A stretch of 64,000 nt of DNA from Bartonella sp. HY038 (GTDB taxonomy: Bacteria > Pseudomonadota > Alphaproteobacteria > Rhizobiales > Rhizobiaceae). Of this stretch, positions 28,337 to 37,933 are shown in pieces; positions within the stretch are counted from its first letter, which is position 1, and every line of letters begins with the position of its first letter. The DNA lies in assembly GCF_014117425.1 (NCBI RefSeq), contig NZ_CP059726.1:124001-188000 (forward strand). The letters run 5' to 3'. The notes below the pieces were generated by a model. The model was not told the origin of the DNA. It ran no database searches and saw only the letters and a program-made list of their open reading frames with translations. A program made the position numbers and the translations under genes.

Positions 28337-28705
28337 ATGCAAAAATTGGACAAATCTGTTACTTTAGATCAAACTGAGATTTATGCCCTGATTATGTTAA
28401 TTAAGCACGTAAAATTTTTGGATAAATCTGATGGGTCCATTCCATTTTGTAGTAGTGATATCATCAATAGCATATTGACAAAATTGCTTGAAAATCATCA
28501 TGCGTCAGATCAGTTGACGAAAATGTATGAAACCTTAGATGAAGCAACCGAGTTGAATCTCATTAATAAACTTAATGCCTATATCATAGAATTTCCAGAA
28601 ATTGGTGATAATATCGAAACCGTTTATGAAAAGTTTTTATATCCTTATAAAAACATCAAAAAGATTAAAGAGAAAAATGTAACCTTAATGGATTATGTTT
28701 TTTAA
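28337..28705 (+). CDS. Hypothetical helical protein (orphan)
   Basis: A 122-residue soluble, acidic and helical protein. I start it at ATG 28337, with AAAGG nine to ten bases upstream. It has no known motif. The centre reads LLENHHASDQLTKMYETLDEA and the C-terminus NVTLMDYVF. It converges on prpE and has no partner gene. Function unknown. Confidence 0.5.
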   Translation: MQKLDKSVTLDQTEIYALIMLIKHVKFLDKSDGSIPFCSSDIINSILTKLLENHHASDQLTKMYETLDEATELNLINKLNAYIIEFPEIGDNIETVYEKFLYPYKNIKKIKEKNVTLMDYVF

Positions 28706-28941
28706 TATATTTAAGAGATATTAAATACCTACCAGACAATAAGCATATAATTAAACATGGTCGCACTGCATCGCGACGGGCTGACCGTCGGAACTATGCT
28801 TTTCTTGGATTTTTTTAAAAAAACCTGTGTGATAATGGTGTAACAATTATCCAAAATTATATGATGGGTATGCCAAAATTACTTTAACCATAATCGATTA
28901 AATAGTGCTAGGTACTGAGCATAAGATTGTCTTAAAGAGCA

Positions 28942-28971
28942 TTAGCGGCTATCGGGGTGAATAGCCGCTAA
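28942..28971. repeat. Perfect inverted repeat after prpE
   Basis: The arms TTAGCGGCTAT (28942-28952) and ATAGCCGCTAA (28961-28971) are perfectly complementary around eight bases. The repeat sits 28 bp after the prpE stop. Neither strand has a good T-tract, so it is at best a weak terminator or an mRNA 3'-end stabiliser. Confidence 0.55.
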
Positions 28972-28999
28972 AGGGGAGTTGTCAAAAGTGTTTTATGCT

Positions 29000-30925
29000 T
29001 CAAGCAACTTGGCGAATATTGCGTTCAATCAGTAATTGCTGCACTTCTTGCAAAGTTGATGGGTCTTCAATTGTGCTTGGCACTGTCCATTCCTCGCCAT
29101 CGGCAATTTTGCGCATCATGCCACGCAAAATTTTACCCGAGCGTGTTTTGGGTAATTTATGCACAGTTACCACAAGCTTGAAAGCTGCAACGGGGCCAAT
29201 AATGTCGCGGATACGGTCAACACATTCTTTTTCTATAACATCATTGGCGCGGCTAACATCATGTTTTAGCACAATAAAGCCGCATGGGACTTGTCCTTTT
29301 AACTTGTCGCTAATGCCGATAACTGCACATTCAGCAACATCTTGATGACCTGAAATAGCCTCTTCCATACCGCCGGTGGATAAACGGTGACCCGCAACAT
29401 TGATAATATCATCGGTGCGGCTCATAACAAAGACATAGCCATGCTTATCAATATAACCAGCATCTGCCGAGTTATAATAGCCGGGGAAACGCTCAAGGTA
29501 ACTTTTTTTAAACTGCTCATCGGCTTGCCAAAGGGTTGGCAAACAGCCAGGAGGCAATGGCAGACGGAAGGCAAGATTGCCAAAACTATCGGGCGGCAGC
29601 TTTTGACCATCATCATCAAGCACATCAATGGCATAACCGGGCATGGGCCGGGTTGGTGAACCAAGTTTAATCGGCATTAATTCAATGCCAATAGGATTTG
29701 CAGCAATTGGCCAGCCTGTCTCGGTCTGCCACCAATTATCAATGATGGGAATGTCAAAAAGCTCATGCGCCCAATTTAATGTATCTGGATCGGCGCGCTC
29801 ACCGGCTAAAAACATCGCTTGCAAATTGGGTAATTGGTAGTTTTTGGTAAAATCACCATGGGGATCTTCACGCTTAATCGAGCGAAGGGCGGTTGGCGAA
29901 GAAAAGAACGAGCGCACATTATATTCAGCGCAAATACGCCAAAATGAACCGGGGTCTGGTGTACCAACGGGTTTACCTTCATAAAGCACCGTAGTTGCGC
30001 CAATTAATAGTGGTGCATAAATAATATAGGAATGGCCAACCACCCAACCAACATCAGACGCGGTAAACATCACCTCTTGCGGTTTAACGTTAAAAATCGC
30101 TTCCATAGACCAAGCAAGCGCCACGAGATAGCCGCCAACATCGCGCATTACCCCTTTGGGCTTGCCGGTAGTGCCAGATGTGTAAAGAATATAAAGTGGA
30201 TCAGTCGCGTCCACCTCAACACAAGGGACTTTGCGCCCCATATTTTCTTTAAGCACCACGGCAAAATCAAAATCGCGACCTTCTTTTAATTCAAATAAGC
30301 CTTCAGGCTTTTCTTGAATGATCGGGCGTTCGTGAACAATACAATGCTCTACCTGATGCTCGGCCATGCTGATTGCTTGATTAACCATGGATTGATAAGG
30401 CACAATGCGATTAGGTTCAATCCCACAAGATGCGGCAAGAATAAGTTTTGGCTTGCAATCATCAATACGGATAGCAAGTTCCTTGGCAGCAAAACCACCA
30501 AAAACAATTGAATGGATAGCGCCAATACGCGTACATGCCATAACGGAGTTGAAAACTTGTGGTATCATCGGCATATAAATCAGAACGCGATCGCCCTTTT
30601 TAATGCCAAGATCTTGCATGAAAGCAGCTAATGCCTGCACTTCGTCCAACAATTCGCGATAGGTAATGGCGCGCTTGCCATGGCTCACCGGACTATCATA
30701 ATAAACAGCGACTTGTTCACCGCGGCCATTTTCAACATGGCGATCAACCGCATTATAGCAAGCATTGGTTTTACCACCCGTAAACCAACGGCCATAAACG
30801 CCTTGATCCTTGTCAAAAACTTTGTCAAATGGCCTCGACCAATCAATAAGTTTGGAAACCTCTCCCCAAAATTGTTCAGGCTGTTGCTGCCACTCATTAT
30901 AAATTTTGTCAAATGCTGACGTCAT
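29000..30925 (-). CDS. prpE: Propionate-CoA ligase (propionyl-CoA synthetase)
   Basis: A 641-residue AMP-forming acyl-CoA synthetase. Motifs in order: the ACS_N region with IYNEWQQQPEQFW, P-loop YTSGTTGKPKGV, WWQTETGWPIAANP, hinge SRTDDIINVAGHRLSTG and catalytic Lys near the C-terminus (TRSGKILRGMMRKIADG). The RLPLPPGCLPTLW stretch is characteristic of PrpE rather than acetyl-CoA synthetase. It should activate propionate for the pccBA-mcm-mce pathway encoded 2 kb away. GGGAGGATTCC precedes the ATG at 30925; an in-frame upstream start at 30988 is unlikely. Monocistronic. Confidence 0.9.
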   Translation of the reverse strand: MTSAFDKIYNEWQQQPEQFWGEVSKLIDWSRPFDKVFDKDQGVYGRWFTGGKTNACYNAVDRHVENGRGEQVAVYYDSPVSHGKRAITYRELLDEVQALAAFMQDLGIKKGDRVLIYMPMIPQVFNSVMACTRIGAIHSIVFGGFAAKELAIRIDDCKPKLILAASCGIEPNRIVPYQSMVNQAISMAEHQVEHCIVHERPIIQEKPEGLFELKEGRDFDFAVVLKENMGRKVPCVEVDATDPLYILYTSGTTGKPKGVMRDVGGYLVALAWSMEAIFNVKPQEVMFTASDVGWVVGHSYIIYAPLLIGATTVLYEGKPVGTPDPGSFWRICAEYNVRSFFSSPTALRSIKREDPHGDFTKNYQLPNLQAMFLAGERADPDTLNWAHELFDIPIIDNWWQTETGWPIAANPIGIELMPIKLGSPTRPMPGYAIDVLDDDGQKLPPDSFGNLAFRLPLPPGCLPTLWQADEQFKKSYLERFPGYYNSADAGYIDKHGYVFVMSRTDDIINVAGHRLSTGGMEEAISGHQDVAECAVIGISDKLKGQVPCGFIVLKHDVSRANDVIEKECVDRIRDIIGPVAAFKLVVTVHKLPKTRSGKILRGMMRKIADGEEWTVPSTIEDPSTLQEVQQLLIERNIRQVA

Positions 30926-31275
30926 GGAATCCTCCCAGATTACACTCACTCCAAATAAGAGTGTTGATGAATCTGCAGCACCTGTCAAGCGACATATTGT
31001 CCCAGATTAAACGCAATTATGCTAATAAAATCAAATATTAGGCAATTAAGATTTGGTGACAAAAAAGGTATTTTTTTTAAATCGTTTTAAATTGTTTTGA
31101 ATTTTAAATGCATAAAGCAACAGCATTTTGGGCTAAAACGATAGTACAATAAATACTTGCCTATCTTCTATCATCACTTTTTATGCTTTAAATCGAATAG
31201 ACCATCAAAGTTTTGCAATATGTTCGTTTTTTAAATTTAACAAAACGATAAATGACGGACTAAAAACAGCGTTTT
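30926..31275. other. AT-rich intergenic region upstream of prpE
   Basis: About 350 bp with the prpE promoter region (minus strand). It contains long A/T runs (31060-31110) and no convincing gene. Confidence 0.45.
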
Positions 31276-32346
31276 TTAATCATCTTCTTCATCATCTTCT
31301 AAAAGACCAATAAAAGAAATTGTATCGCGGGCAAATTCAAGCCCTTCGTCGCTATCCTCTGACATCCATGCCAATGGTGTCATGGCGGTTAATCTTGTAT
31401 CAATAATTTCTTTTGCCCGACGATAATCCTGCGCCCAATCTAATGTTGCTATTTGGCGGTTTACAATCATTTGTCCGCCAAAACGGTTATATAAATCATC
31501 AAAGCCTTGATTTAACAATTCTAAATCGCAAAAACTATCCTCAACCTCGTGGTCGGCTAGGCGAAATTGATAATGATAAATCAAGCTATAAACGCCATTG
31601 CCAAATCTATCCTTGGTTTTTTCAATTGCTTGTCGGGCAAAATTATCCATGTCACGCATAGAATTGCCATGCCAGCGGGGCAATAATTTAAAAGCATGCA
31701 GGCAATAGTGATTAAGATTATCAGGATCCAAGGCAATTAATTTTTTGAATAATTTATTTAATGTCTTAACACCACAAATGCCATCAGAATGATAATTATA
31801 ATTGGCCAAATTCCAAATTAAACAATCATCTTTGCCTTCAACATCTCGGGTTAGAGCCGCTTCCATCTGAACAATATTGCGGAAATAGCCATCTATCTCT
31901 TCTTCGCTTGCTTCATCGGCATAATGATCGCCGCCTTCAGTCCATGCAGCATGATGAAGACAATAAGCATAAAGACCAAAGCCAAAAGCACTTTGCTTTT
32001 CTTCAGCCCATTTTCCAATTGCTGCAAGTCCCTGTTGCAACTGCTCAAGCGGATAGCGCCCAAATTCAATACCTAATCTTTGCCAAACCAAACCGCTTTT
32101 TAAAACACCGCCTTGTAATAATTGGTCATTTTTACGTAAAATTGTATAGCCTTGCTCAAAATCATCGAGCCTATTTTCAAAAATACAATCAAACAGCTTT
32201 TTTACATCTTGATAATGAGAGCCATATTCATCAGCAAGGCTATGATGCACAGCGAAATTTTTACTATTTAAATAGCGTTGATCAGATCTTTTACAAAATA
32301 GATTGTATAGAACCTCCCAAAAGCCTTGTAAAAACCTTTGCAACAT
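31276..32346 (-). CDS. DUF4034-like helical repeat protein
   Basis: A 356-residue, mainly helical soluble protein. The stretch LDPDNLNHYCLHAFKLLPRW followed by HGNSMRDMDNFARQAIEKT and YSLIYHYQ resembles the pattern I remember for DUF4034 (LPRWGGS, then an FA helix and YALLY), a TPR-like family of unknown role. The C-terminus is very acidic (LLEDDEEDD). I chose ATG 32346, with GGGG six bases upstream, over a GTG at 32358. It stands alone among orphan genes. The family call is from memory and tentative. Confidence 0.6.
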   Translation of the reverse strand: MLQRFLQGFWEVLYNLFCKRSDQRYLNSKNFAVHHSLADEYGSHYQDVKKLFDCIFENRLDDFEQGYTILRKNDQLLQGGVLKSGLVWQRLGIEFGRYPLEQLQQGLAAIGKWAEEKQSAFGFGLYAYCLHHAAWTEGGDHYADEASEEEIDGYFRNIVQMEAALTRDVEGKDDCLIWNLANYNYHSDGICGVKTLNKLFKKLIALDPDNLNHYCLHAFKLLPRWHGNSMRDMDNFARQAIEKTKDRFGNGVYSLIYHYQFRLADHEVEDSFCDLELLNQGFDDLYNRFGGQMIVNRQIATLDWAQDYRRAKEIIDTRLTAMTPLAWMSEDSDEGLEFARDTISFIGLLEDDEEDD

Positions 32347-32529
32347 CTTTTTCCCCACATGCGCTGAATAAACCCAAATATTCAGGCAATATTGCCTATT
32401 TTAAAACAAAAACCAATAGGTGCGTTCCGCATTGAACCTACTTCTTCCAATTTATCAAAATAATAGATTGACTTTATGAAGCAAAAGGATAAAACTTTGA
32501 ACAAAGTTCATATTTATTAAGGGGGATTT

Positions 32530-32976
32530 ATGTGGCGTTTTATTTCTGCCTATTGGCTAAGTTACCTTGCAACCAACCTACTTATTATAGCTTTTATAAT
32601 TAGTATTACATTTAACCAGGAAATAGGAATTGATCTTAATGATGGCATGACGATGCTAGTTATAAAGATAGTTCTTGGTTTATTTCTGGCAATATTTATT
32701 ATTAATATAGGTCTATTTGTCGCAATAAGCATACCGCTCTTTTTAATATTACAAAAATACTTTAAATTAAAATTTTTATATATCCTTAGCTGGAGTACAG
32801 CAATTGGCTTAGCCAATGCAACCCTCTTATATTTTTACGTGGTAAAGAGTTTTGTGCCATTTTACATCATATCCATTTTTTTTACGGTGATTGGCGCTAT
32901 AACGGGGCTAATTTTTTGGGCTATTTATAAATGGCTTACCAAACCAAGAATAGATAATGCTATCTTTATTCGATAG
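32530..32976 (+). CDS. Small four-helix membrane protein, first of a paralogous pair
   Basis: A 148-residue protein with about four membrane segments (roughly 10-30, 48-75, 82-105 and 112-138) and few charged residues. It starts MWRFISAYWLSYLATN and ends GAITGLIFWAIYKWLTKP. Both ends match the next gene (MRNFLKAYWLC and GLITGLFFNFLYKYF), so the two are diverged duplicates. GGGGG precedes the ATG. They form a 24-bp-spaced pair and the gene at 45-569 is a likely third member. Function unknown. Confidence 0.65.
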   Translation: MWRFISAYWLSYLATNLLIIAFIISITFNQEIGIDLNDGMTMLVIKIVLGLFLAIFIINIGLFVAISIPLFLILQKYFKLKFLYILSWSTAIGLANATLLYFYVVKSFVPFYIISIFFTVIGAITGLIFWAIYKWLTKPRIDNAIFIR

Positions 32977-32999
32977 AATTTTAAGCTATAGGAAGAAAA

Positions 33000-33419
33000 A
33001 TGCGTAATTTTTTGAAAGCCTATTGGCTGTGTATTATCATTGCAACGCTGATTATTCTTTGTGCGTTTTTCGGCTGTAGTGCCGGTGGTATTAAAAGTTA
33101 TTTTGGTTCCTATACAATTGTATTTGGATTTATAATTTTTTTTGAAATATGCCTGCTTGCCATACATGCAGCTATTTTTTGCCTGCTTACATTGCCGCTT
33201 TATTGGTTTTTCAAACCTCATATTAACCTTATAGTAGCAATTATTTATAGTATATTTATATGCGAATTGAGCTTTTTGGGTCTTGATATTTTCGTTTTGA
33301 AAGATTTAATTTCTTTATTAGAATTACATTTGATCTTTTGCTTGATGGGGCTAATTACCGGGTTATTTTTCAATTTTTTATATAAATATTTTCAAAAAAG
33401 ACAAAAGCTCACCCCATAG
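33000..33419 (+). CDS. Small four-helix membrane protein, second of the pair
   Basis: A 139-residue multi-pass protein paralogous to the preceding gene. The shared features are an FxxAYWL N-terminus, four hydrophobic segments and a Gly-rich last helix ending in a basic tail (YKYFQKRQKLTP). TAGGAAG precedes the ATG. It converges with the orphan gene at 33425 with only 5 bp between the two stops. Function unknown. Confidence 0.65.
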   Translation: MRNFLKAYWLCIIIATLIILCAFFGCSAGGIKSYFGSYTIVFGFIIFFEICLLAIHAAIFCLLTLPLYWFFKPHINLIVAIIYSIFICELSFLGLDIFVLKDLISLLELHLIFCLMGLITGLFFNFLYKYFQKRQKLTP

Positions 33420-33424
33420 CCGCA

Positions 33425-33901
33425 TTAATCCTCAACTATAAAAGTTGGTGCATAATATTGAGCAATAGATGGTTCAATATGTTGCCAATTATCTCCATCT
33501 AAATCCAAAGCTTCGGCAAAGAAAAGGCTAATCATATATTCTGGCTCATCGGTGTTCAAAGCAATACAAGCTTTTAAACTATATAAAACATGTAGAACAA
33601 GTCTTCCCTCATTATAAAACCGACTTTGTGAATAATTCCCTATCTTTTTCCAAAGTTCAATCCTTTTTTCCTCAAGAAATTTTTCATCACCGACATGGCT
33701 ACCAAAGTAAAATTCCTTTGAATATTCGATAAAGGGATGAAATTCTGGGTTTATTTTATCCTTGATCTTTTCTAAATATATTAAAAATACCTTATTTACA
33801 TCATCATGATCCAATTCTTTATTTTGATTATAATAGTAAAAAACATAATCAGCGGATATTCTTTCTTCAAAATCTTTTTGGGTGAAATGCCGATTAATCA
33901 T
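33425..33901 (-). CDS. Hypothetical acidic protein (orphan)
   Basis: A 158-residue soluble protein rich in aromatic and acidic residues, with no recognised domain. I start it at ATG 33901 (GAAAGGTG upstream) instead of 33937. Features are the N-terminal FTQKDFEERISADYVFYYYN and a C-terminal ALDLDGDNWQHIEPSIAQYY. Its DNA is very AT-rich. It lies at the edge of a 260-bp AT-rich gap before the IclR gene and may be immunity-like cargo. Confidence 0.55.
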   Translation of the reverse strand: MINRHFTQKDFEERISADYVFYYYNQNKELDHDDVNKVFLIYLEKIKDKINPEFHPFIEYSKEFYFGSHVGDEKFLEEKRIELWKKIGNYSQSRFYNEGRLVLHVLYSLKACIALNTDEPEYMISLFFAEALDLDGDNWQHIEPSIAQYYAPTFIVED

Positions 33902-34196
33902 AAAACACCTTTCACTGCACTCTATATATTCAATCATTATTTTTGTTAATAAAACTATATGTTAGTGGCTATTATCAAGATTTAATATTTATATAAAAAG
34001 ACCTTAATAATAAAATAAAAAAAGAGAGCTCAATACATATTGCCCCTTTATTATATTATATAAATTAAATTTTTCTAGTGATTTTGTAATTTCAACAAAG
34101 TATTTTCTCGCGTTAATATTAATTTAATACAACAATATATTTTACATTGTTTTTATCTTTTATCACAGATAATAGTTCAAGAATTGAACTTAAACA

Positions 34197-34970
34197 TCAC
34201 GCATAATAGCCCAATAATTTTGATATTTTTAATGCCGTTGTGCTAATTTTACTGCCAATAAGTTCAATTGTTGTTGCTGTTGCTTCTTGCTCAGTTAAGC
34301 TTACTGCAATACCGGCTATTGCTTGCTTTGCATGGTTTTTAATTGCTGCACCGAGGCAAATCATGCCATCGCGTATCTCACCATTATCAATCGAATAACC
34401 GTTATTGCGAATATTTTGCATGTCCGTCTTGAATATTTGGAAATCCCGGGTACTTGATGGGGTAAGCGGTTGCGGCCAATCATGAGTTTTAACCAATGTG
34501 TTAATTTTGGCGTCACTCCAGCTTGCCATCATTGCTTTACCGGTTGCGGTAAAATAAATTGGCAAACGCATACCAATTTTAAAAGTAAATCCCAAGGGCG
34601 CATTGCTATTACGGCAAGCAATATAAACAACCTCACTCCCTTCAGGAACTGATAATGTCAGTGTATACGGTGCTAAGTCGCAATGTTCACTGGCAATTTG
34701 ATGAAAAGCATCAACCAAATCAACATTAGATAAAAACCTGCTTCCCCATTTTGATAATTTTGTACCAAGTTTAAATGTACCATCAATATTGCGTTGTATT
34801 AATTCCAATTCACACATTACATGCAGCAAACCATGACCGGTGCTTTTGGGGATTTTCAACCTTTTTACAATATCGGCGGCATTTAGCAATTCATCACTAT
34901 CAACCAAAAGATCAAGGATTGCCGCGGCACGGCGCAAGGCTGGAATATTATGGGCAGTTTCTTTTTCCAT
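34197..34970 (-). CDS. IclR-family transcriptional regulator
   Basis: A 257-residue regulator with an N-terminal winged HTH (IPALRRAAAILDLLVDSDEL, then ADIVKRLKIPKSTGHGLLHVM) and a C-terminal GAF-like effector domain containing LPIYFTATGKAMMAS and GMICLGAAIKNH. It is divergent from the MHS transporter, ureohydrolase and M20 deacylase genes starting at 35374, which it most likely controls. A 6-6-6 inverted repeat at 35032-35049 in the shared upstream region is a candidate operator. The effector is unknown. Confidence 0.85.
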   Translation of the reverse strand: MEKETAHNIPALRRAAAILDLLVDSDELLNAADIVKRLKIPKSTGHGLLHVMCELELIQRNIDGTFKLGTKLSKWGSRFLSNVDLVDAFHQIASEHCDLAPYTLTLSVPEGSEVVYIACRNSNAPLGFTFKIGMRLPIYFTATGKAMMASWSDAKINTLVKTHDWPQPLTPSSTRDFQIFKTDMQNIRNNGYSIDNGEIRDGMICLGAAIKNHAKQAIAGIAVSLTEQEATATTIELIGSKISTTALKISKLLGYYA

Positions 34971-35031
34971 TGGCTCAAATTCTCAATTGACAATTTATTC
35001 ATTTTAAATAAATATACACTATACTGAATGA

Positions 35032-35049
35032 AGTTCAATATGATGAACT
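35032..35049. promoter_or_regulatory. Inverted repeat, candidate IclR operator
   Basis: AGTTCA (35032-35037), six bases, then TGAACT (35044-35049) form a perfect dyad 62 bp upstream of the iclR start. Location and symmetry fit an autoregulatory site. The 400-bp gap 34971-35373 shows no gene. Confidence 0.4.
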
Positions 35050-35373
35050 CGTAATTTGGGAAATTTACGGATAAGTTGGGAGGCAACTTAAATGTTTAGA
35101 CATCACATAAAATTTGTAACAACCAAATGCTTTAAGGTTTTTTAATCATTAGGCCGCCGCCAATGGTTTAGAAATATTATTGCCATTGGCACTTAAAACC
35201 GCTTATTGATTTCACCCTTAAATCACAAACTGCATGAATTGCTTAGGCTTTGCCATGGCATGATGCCTTTATTTACGCTTCATAATGAAATCACCCAGAT
35301 ACCCCATTAAACAATAGACCTGCCTCTTTGCCGTAAAAAATTTTTCTAATAAAAATAACAACAGGAACAACCT

Positions 35374-36663
35374 ATGGGAAAACCGCAACCGATACGCGCA
35401 GCACTGGCTGCATTTTTAGGTACTGCCATTGAATGGTATGATTTTTATATTTATGGTACTGCCGCAGCCCTTGTTTTTGGGCAATTATTCTTTCCAAGTG
35501 AAAGCTCTTATCTTGGCAATCTTGCGGCCCTTGGTACTTTTGCGGTTGGCTTTATTGCACGCCCCTTTGGCGCGGCGATCTTTGGTCATTTTGGCGATAA
35601 GCTTGGCCGCCGACTTAGCCTTGTAATAACTTTGCTCATTATGGGCGGCGTTACCACCCTTATCGGTGCTTTACCAACTTATGAATCTATTGGCATGTAT
35701 GCCGCTATTTTGCTGGTATTTTTGCGACTTATCCAAGGTATTGCGGTTGGCGGTGAATGGGGCGGCGCTGTTTTAATTGCCGCCGAGCATGCGCCCGAAA
35801 AATGGCGAACATTTTTAGCATCCGCTCCGCAATATGGTAGTCCCGTTGGTCTTATACTGGCAACCCTTGCTTTTCGCTATGTCTCTGACTTGCCAACTGA
35901 AGATTTAATGTCATGGGGCTGGCGCATTCCATTTCTTGCAAGTGGTGTGCTTGTTCTTTTGGCTTTTATTATTCGCCTTGGCATTAATGAAAGCCCTGAA
36001 ATGCAGGCGCAACTTGACAGCAAATCCAGCCATGAAATTATCCCTATTAAAGAATTATTAGCTAAAAAATCAACAGCTTTAATTCTTGGCATTGGTGCGT
36101 GTATCCTTGGCGTTGCTGGTTTTTATTTCATTACTACCTTTATGATTAACTATACCACCACCTATCTCAAAATAGAAAAATCCACTATTCTCAATATTAT
36201 TTCATGGGTTGGTGTGGTTGAAATTATTTCATTTCCTATTGGCTCATTTTTGGCAACCCGTTATAGTGAGCGTAGTTTATTAATGACCATGACTGGGCTT
36301 GGTGTTATCTGGGCAGTACCAATGATGCTGTTAGTTGTTTCAGGCAGCACTATAAATATTGCCATTGCTATTTTGGTGGCAACCTTCCTTGTTGGCGCCT
36401 ATTACGCGGTGATCGCGCCTTTCTTACCGCGCGCCTTTCCAGTCAGAATGCGCTATAGCGGTATTTCGCTGAGCTATCAGCTTTGCGGGGCAATTTTTGG
36501 TGGCGCAACCCCAATGATTGGTGTTTGGCTTGCTCATTATTTTGGTACCAATTGGGTTCCATTTGCCGGGCTTTTCGGCGGTCTTACATTGATAACTTTT
36601 CTATGTGTTTGGGCATTGCCGATTGAAAATGAAAAATCCGTGCTGCACACATATAAAAATTAA
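35374..36663 (+). CDS. MFS transporter, metabolite:H+ symporter (MHS) family
   Basis: A 429-residue inner-membrane symporter with 12 membrane segments. MHS signatures are present: the start GTAIEWYDFYIYGTAAAL, RPFGAAIFGHFGDKLGRR between helices 2 and 3, and RLIQGIAVGGEWGGAVL in helix 4. Relatives move shikimate, dicarboxylates, proline/betaine and similar organic acids. Followed by ureohydrolase and M20 deacylase genes on the same strand, so an N-acylated or guanidino compound is a plausible substrate. AGGA precedes the ATG. Regulation by the divergent IclR protein is likely. Confidence 0.87.
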   Translation: MGKPQPIRAALAAFLGTAIEWYDFYIYGTAAALVFGQLFFPSESSYLGNLAALGTFAVGFIARPFGAAIFGHFGDKLGRRLSLVITLLIMGGVTTLIGALPTYESIGMYAAILLVFLRLIQGIAVGGEWGGAVLIAAEHAPEKWRTFLASAPQYGSPVGLILATLAFRYVSDLPTEDLMSWGWRIPFLASGVLVLLAFIIRLGINESPEMQAQLDSKSSHEIIPIKELLAKKSTALILGIGACILGVAGFYFITTFMINYTTTYLKIEKSTILNIISWVGVVEIISFPIGSFLATRYSERSLLMTMTGLGVIWAVPMMLLVVSGSTINIAIAILVATFLVGAYYAVIAPFLPRAFPVRMRYSGISLSYQLCGAIFGGATPMIGVWLAHYFGTNWVPFAGLFGGLTLITFLCVWALPIENEKSVLHTYKN

Positions 36664-36800
36664 TTCAACAAGCCATGTTAATTTTGGGCAGCAATGCCCA
36701 ATCGATAGCGATTTAAAATTGGCCGGCAAAACTTAACTTATAGATTTGACCTAAGCTGTTATAAATTAAATCTAATTTTGAAGAACAGGAAAACCTTGAA

Positions 36801-37844
36801 ATGGACAAAAACGCTTTAGAAGCCTTAAGGGCTCGCTTTGGAGGCGAAAACGAAAATAAGATCTATGACGAGCATTTCAATGCAGTTGCAGCGGGAGTTA
36901 TCAATAAAAGCGGCACGCGTGCAGCACCTTTTGCTGGCGTTCCCACATTGCTAGACGCGCCGTATCGACAAATCGATTGGAGCGCCCCAGATTTAACTAA
37001 TCTTGATGTTGCCTTGCTTGGGGTGCCGATGGATTTGGCGATTAGCAACCGCAATGGGTGCCGTTTTGGTCCACGCGCTTTAAGAACGATTGAACGCGTT
37101 GGACCTTATAATCATGCTTTAAAAATCGCCCCCAAAATGGCGATGAATTTTGCTGATATTGGCGATGTACCATTTCGTAGCCGCTATGATCTGACTGGTT
37201 GCCACCAAGATATTGAAGAGACTATAACCCAAATTATTGATGCTGGGGTTAAGCCACTATCGGTTGGCGGCGACCATTCAATATCCTTGCCAATCTTGCG
37301 GGCAATTGGCAAAAGCCGTCCTGTTGCGATGATCCATATTGACGCCCATTGCGATACAGGTGGCCCTTTTGACAATTGCCGCTTCCATCATGGTGGCCCT
37401 TTTCGTCACGCGGTATTGGAAGGCGTGCTGGATCCAACATTGACAATCCAGATTGGCATTCGCGGCTCATCTGAATATTTATGGGAATTTTCTTATGCAT
37501 CAGGCATGAGCGTTATCCATGCCGAAGAAATCCAAAAACGCGGCATTGCCGCAATTATCGAAACAACCCGCAAATTAATTGGCGATCATCCAGTTTATTT
37601 ATCCTTTGATATTGATAGTCTTGATCCAGCCTTTGCTCCGGGCACTGGAACGCCAGAAATTGGTGGATTGACAACCCGTGAAGCACAAGAATTATTGCGG
37701 GGGCTTGCTGGTATTAACATTATTGGCGGCGATGTGGTGGAAGTATCCCCTGCTTATGATGCAACCACAAATACTGCTCATGCGGGTGCACAAATATTAT
37801 TTGAAATTTTAAGCCTGATGGCCCTGCGAAAGGCAAAGGGGTAG
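36801..37844 (+). CDS. Agmatinase-family ureohydrolase (agmatinase or guanidinobutyrase)
   Basis: A 347-residue binuclear-manganese enzyme that hydrolyses a guanidino group to urea. All six metal ligands are present: H159 (GGDHS), D181, H183 and D185 (DAHCDT), D270 and D272 (FDIDSLDP). The loop after DAHCDT (GGPFDNCRFHHGGPFRHA) is of the type seen in agmatinase, guanidinobutyrase and guanidinopropionase, so the exact substrate is uncertain. It sits between an MHS transporter and an M20 deacylase, consistent with breakdown of an imported guanidino compound. Confidence 0.87.
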   Translation: MDKNALEALRARFGGENENKIYDEHFNAVAAGVINKSGTRAAPFAGVPTLLDAPYRQIDWSAPDLTNLDVALLGVPMDLAISNRNGCRFGPRALRTIERVGPYNHALKIAPKMAMNFADIGDVPFRSRYDLTGCHQDIEETITQIIDAGVKPLSVGGDHSISLPILRAIGKSRPVAMIHIDAHCDTGGPFDNCRFHHGGPFRHAVLEGVLDPTLTIQIGIRGSSEYLWEFSYASGMSVIHAEEIQKRGIAAIIETTRKLIGDHPVYLSFDIDSLDPAFAPGTGTPEIGGLTTREAQELLRGLAGINIIGGDVVEVSPAYDATTNTAHAGAQILFEILSLMALRKAKG

Positions 37845-37933
37845 GTTTGCGAAAAGCAAAAAGTTCTTGATGCACCAAGTTAGCTATTAATAAAATATCA
37901 ATCAATCATATCACAGCATAAAGGTTAGCCCTC

